A stretch of 9,322 nt of DNA, from NCBI GenBank assembly GCA_903904805.1, contig CAIVDX010000527.1:1-9322 (forward strand), in the 5' to 3' direction. A program made the translations under genes and the position numbers. The notes below the pieces were generated by a model. It was not told where the DNA came from. It ran no database searches and worked only from the letters and a program-made list of their open reading frames with translations. Source of the stretch: an uncultured Rhodospirillales bacterium (GTDB lineage: Bacteria > Pseudomonadota > Alphaproteobacteria > Acetobacterales > Acetobacteraceae). This document shows positions 7,198-9,322 of the stretch, piece by piece (positions within the stretch are counted from its first letter, which is position 1; every line of letters starts with the position of its first letter).

Positions 7198-8429
7198 GTT
7201 TTTGTTGAATCATCCAAAGTCATCGTGGCGGCACGACGCTGGCTGGTCAGCATCGCGCTGTTGCGCATGAAGGCCAGCGCACGCTGCGGATCGGCAGCGA
7301 TCGCACTCAGCTCGGCGAGATTTGCCTCGCGCACAACGGGATCTTTCTCTTCCAGCCGCTTCTTGTTGCCGATCGAGTTGGTCTGCACGAACTCGGTCGC
7401 CACCGTGCGCCGTTGCAGATCATACAGATCCAGCAATCGCGGATCGGCCCCCTCGATCACCGCGACCAGCTTCTCGGCGAGATTGGCCGCATCCTGCAGC
7501 CCGCCATTGAGGCCCATGCCGCCGATCGGATTGTTCACGTGCGCGGCATCGCCGGCCAGCAGAACCCGCCCGGCGCGAAAGCTGGTGGCCACCCGCTGAT
7601 GCGTCACATACAGATTGCGATGCACAATCTCGTAATCGTGGCCTGACGGGAAGAATTTCTGCAGCCGCGCCTGCACAGCCTCGTCACTCATCAGCTGCTC
7701 ATCGGTCAGCGACGGATCGGTCGGGAACACGGTGCGCCACAGGCCCGGCGGACCGTCGGCAGATACCTTGAAACAGTTGCACCACTCATCGGGGTCGGCG
7801 AAATAACTGCGCGGGCAGTAGCCGCGCTCCGCCTCGAAATCGAACGGCGTGGTCAGCACGATGAACCGTTCCGGCCACGTAAAGCCCTCGAAGGCGATGC
7901 CGGCGGATTTGCGCACCAGCGACCGCCCGCCATCCGCACCGATCAGCCAGGCGCCGCGATGGAACTCGGTGCCGGCCGGACCGCGCACCTGCAACCGCAC
8001 GCCGTCAGCGTCCTGCTCCACCCCGACAACCTCGTTGCCGTAGTTCACGCTCACATTGTCCATCTCGACCAGCCGCTCGAGAATCAGCTGCGCGGTCTTG
8101 AACTGTTCGCATTGGATCACGAACGGATAGGCGGTCTCAGCGGCCAACGCGGCATGGTCAAACTCGGCAACCTTGCGGCCCGAGGGCCGGTCCCAGAACT
8201 GGAAAATCGGCGCGACAAGACCCACCCGCGCCATGTCCTCCACCAGCCCGGCCGCGCCCAACACCTCGAGCGTGCCGGGATGGGTGGTGGCCGCCCGCGG
8301 ATCGTTCTGCGGCGCGTCATTCACATCGAACACACGCACATCCAGGCCCTGACGGCCAAGCAGCAACGCGCAGAACAGGCCCACAGGCCCGCCGCCGGAG
8401 ATCAGGATCGGACCGCGTGCGCCGCTCAT
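7185..8429 (-). CDS. Class A FAD-dependent monooxygenase (PheA/TfdB/MhpA-like)
   Basis: The 414-residue product is a single-component flavoprotein monooxygenase. The Rossmann motif GGGPVG (residues 12-17) is followed by an acidic residue (Asp35) for the adenosine ribose; RAATTHPGTLEVL (45-57) is the loop typical of the FAD_binding_3 branch; the DG motif GADGGRS is at 164-170 and the GD motif LLAGDAAHVNNPIGGMGLNGG at 290-310. These enzymes use NAD(P)H and oxygen to hydroxylate phenols, aryl acids or heterocycles. At 414 residues it lacks the thioredoxin-like C-terminal domain that extends phenol hydroxylase, and resembles the shorter ring hydroxylases in size. No leader is present, so it is cytoplasmic. 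ATG 8429 overlaps the cupin stop by four bases (ATGA), with GAGAG nine bases upstream. The substrate is unknown, probably a ring compound released or modified by the neighbouring enzymes. Confidence 0.92.
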   Translation of the reverse strand: MSGARGPILISGGGPVGLFCALLLGRQGLDVRVFDVNDAPQNDPRAATTHPGTLEVLGAAGLVEDMARVGLVAPIFQFWDRPSGRKVAEFDHAALAAETAYPFVIQCEQFKTAQLILERLVEMDNVSVNYGNEVVGVEQDADGVRLQVRGPAGTEFHRGAWLIGADGGRSLVRKSAGIAFEGFTWPERFIVLTTPFDFEAERGYCPRSYFADPDEWCNCFKVSADGPPGLWRTVFPTDPSLTDEQLMSDEAVQARLQKFFPSGHDYEIVHRNLYVTHQRVATSFRAGRVLLAGDAAHVNNPIGGMGLNGGLQDAANLAEKLVAVIEGADPRLLDLYDLQRRTVATEFVQTNSIGNKKRLEEKDPVVREANLAELSAIAADPQRALAFMRNSAMLTSQRRAATMTLDDSTKTWAA

Positions 8430-8815
8430 GCCTTTTTGCTCTCGTCGTAATAATGGATTTCGTAGAGCAGGCAGCCATTTTCCGATTTGAACGGGCCATG
8501 CTCGGCTCCCGGCGGGCGGCAGGCATAGGTCGGCGCGAGGAAGTTCTCGCCACCATTGCCCTGGTCGTCATTGCCCACGGTCAGATCACCGGAGACAAGA
8601 TACACCTCTTCCCAATGGTCATGCACAAACGGCAGCTTGGTGTAGGCGCCGGGCGCGAACCGCAACAACCGTGTGCGGCTGCCGGTCTTTTTCACTTCAT
8701 CGATATCGGCGGCCAGGATCTTCTGCTGAATGCTGTCGGGATAGCCCGGAGGCGGCGCGAACCCCTCATCCATGGCGAGCCGAACGAACTCGATATGCGG
8801 CTTGTTGAAGGGCAT
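8426..8815 (-). CDS. Small single-domain cupin protein
   Basis: The 129-residue product is a monocupin. Motif 1 is HDHWEEVYLVSGDL (residues 65-78), with likely metal ligands His65, His67 and Glu70, and motif 2 is PPGAEHGPF (101-109) with His106. The strand CLLYEIHYYD closes the barrel. The 2-His/Glu/His set suggests a bound metal such as iron, manganese or zinc. About fifty residues before the barrel may form the arm common in ChrR-like cupins. There is no signal peptide or DNA-binding domain. It might open or rearrange a hydroxylated ring, act as an isomerase or hydrolase, or be a small dioxygenase; the sequence alone cannot tell. ATG 8815 has GAGAGG (8827-8822) six bases upstream. It follows the regulator by 24 bases and overlaps the FAD monooxygenase by four, so it is tightly tied to that enzyme. 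Confidence 0.88.
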   Translation of the reverse strand: MPFNKPHIEFVRLAMDEGFAPPPGYPDSIQQKILAADIDEVKKTGSRTRLLRFAPGAYTKLPFVHDHWEEVYLVSGDLTVGNDDQGNGGENFLAPTYACRPPGAEHGPFKSENGCLLYEIHYYDESKKA

Positions 8816-8821
8816 GGCAGA

Positions 8822-8827
8822 CCTCTC
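8822..8827 (-). promoter_or_regulatory. Shine-Dalgarno sequence of the cupin gene
   Basis: GAGAGG lies six bases before the cupin ATG at 8815, in the 24-base gap after the regulator. It is the clearest ribosome binding site at this junction and supports the chosen start. Confidence 0.55.
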
Positions 8828-8839
8828 TGTGAAACAAAG

Positions 8840-9322
8840 TCAGATATGGGGCGCAACGTTGCGCCGGAAACTCTCGACATGCGCGCGCATCGCATTTTCC
8901 GCCGCCTGGCCATCGCGCGCGCGCAGCGCGGCCAGGATTGTCTCATGCTCCTCCTGCACCTCCTCATGGTGACCGTTGGAGCTGAGCGCGATGAACCAGA
9001 AGCGCAGCGAACGGTCCTGCAGCCGGCCGAGCAGCTCGGCCAGCACCTGGTTCCGTCCGGCCTGCGCCAGCAGATGGTGGAACTCGCGATCGAGCAGCAT
9101 CAACTGCTCCACATCCCGCCGCTCCACCGCCGCGCGAGAGCTTTGCAGGATACGGGCCAACGCCTCGATTTCCCCGGCGCTGGCACGCTCCGCGGCCAGC
9201 CGCGCCGCCGATGGCTCGTTCAGCAGACGCGCCTCGATGATCTGCATGACCTCGTCCAGGCTCACCGGCTTCACGATCACGCCCTTGCGCGGCATCACCT
9301 CGACCAGGCCCTCCAGCATCAG
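8840..9322 (-). CDS. GntR-family regulator with FCD domain, 5' end missing
   Basis: The frame is open at the window edge and yields the last 160 residues of a protein that would normally be about 220-240 long. The visible part starts in the wing of the winged helix (GLVEVMPRKGVIVKPVSLDEV) and continues into an all-helical FCD effector domain. Likely metal or ligand residues are Asp77 and His81 (LLDREFHHLL), His125 (VQEEHETILAAL) and His147 (AMRAHVESF), counting from the Met at 9319. FCD regulators usually repress catabolic genes and are released by an organic acid such as a pathway intermediate. Here the gene is in the same direction as the others and 24 bases ahead of the cupin, so it may be the first gene of the operon or autoregulated with it. 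Its recognition helix and own promoter are outside the window. Confidence 0.92.
   Translation of the reverse strand: MMLEGLVEVMPRKGVIVKPVSLDEVMQIIEARLLNEPSAARLAAERASAGEIEALARILQSSRAAVERRDVEQLMLLDREFHHLLAQAGRNQVLAELLGRLQDRSLRFWFIALSSNGHHEEVQEEHETILAALRARDGQAAENAMRAHVESFRRNVAPHI
8850..8865. repeat. Perfect 16-base palindrome near the regulator/cupin junction
   Basis: GGCGCAACGTTGCGCC reads the same on both strands. It lies in the last codons of the regulator gene (Arg-Arg-Asn-Val-Ala-Pro), ending 34 bases upstream of the cupin start. A perfect 16-mer dyad is expected by chance about once in 65 kb of random sequence, somewhat more often in GC-rich coding DNA. It might be an operator for the GntR-type protein, or simply a coding coincidence. 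It has no U-tract after it and does not look like a terminator. Confidence 0.4.

Noticed and set aside
8816..8880. Possible internal promoter between the regulator and the cupin gene
   Set aside because: No pair of -35 and -10 hexamers with acceptable match and spacing could be found; only the palindrome stands out.
8879..8890. Palindrome ATGCGCGCGCAT in the regulator gene
   Set aside because: Alternating GC run encoding Met-Arg-Ala-His; short and likely a coding coincidence.

Overview
The window is GC-rich and every gene I can support lies on the minus strand, so transcription runs from high to low coordinates. Composition, codon use and protein style suggest a high-GC proteobacterium, most likely an alphaproteobacterium (Rhodospirillales/Acetobacteraceae or Bradyrhizobium-like). 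That placement is from general resemblance only. I see no tRNA, rRNA, insertion sequence, CRISPR array or replication origin.

In transcription order the genes are: (1) the 3' part of a GntR/FCD-type regulator, cut by the window edge; (2) a small single-domain cupin; (3) a class A FAD monooxygenase of the PheA/TfdB/MhpA type; (4) an amidase-signature amidohydrolase; (5) a secreted NMT1/SsuA-like substrate-binding protein; (6) an SsuB/TauB-like ABC ATPase; (7) an SsuC/TauC-like permease; (8) a second NMT1-like binding protein that has no signal peptide; (9) an HpaB-type (class D) flavin monooxygenase; (10) a bile acid:sodium symporter-family (YfeH-like) membrane protein, cut by the other window edge. 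Neighbouring genes overlap or are separated by at most 41 bases, with no terminator or convincing internal promoter. The set therefore looks like one long polycistron, probably translationally coupled at several junctions.

The likely biology (inference) is an uptake-and-degradation operon. A small organic compound enters through the ABC importer, the amidase hydrolyses an amide or similar bond, and the released (hetero)aromatic part is hydroxylated by two mechanistically different flavin monooxygenases. The cupin may open the ring or rearrange a product, and the BASS-type carrier may move the substrate or an organic-acid product. The FCD-domain regulator probably senses an organic-acid intermediate. 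The substrate cannot be read from the sequence. A flavin reductase for the HpaB-type enzyme and a canonical ring-cleavage dioxygenase are both absent from the window.

Points most worth a second look are the signal-less binding protein beside a normal secreted one, the pairing of two flavin-monooxygenase classes with an amidase and a lone cupin, the His in the HpaB 'RTPDH' motif, and a perfect 16-base palindrome just upstream of the cupin gene.
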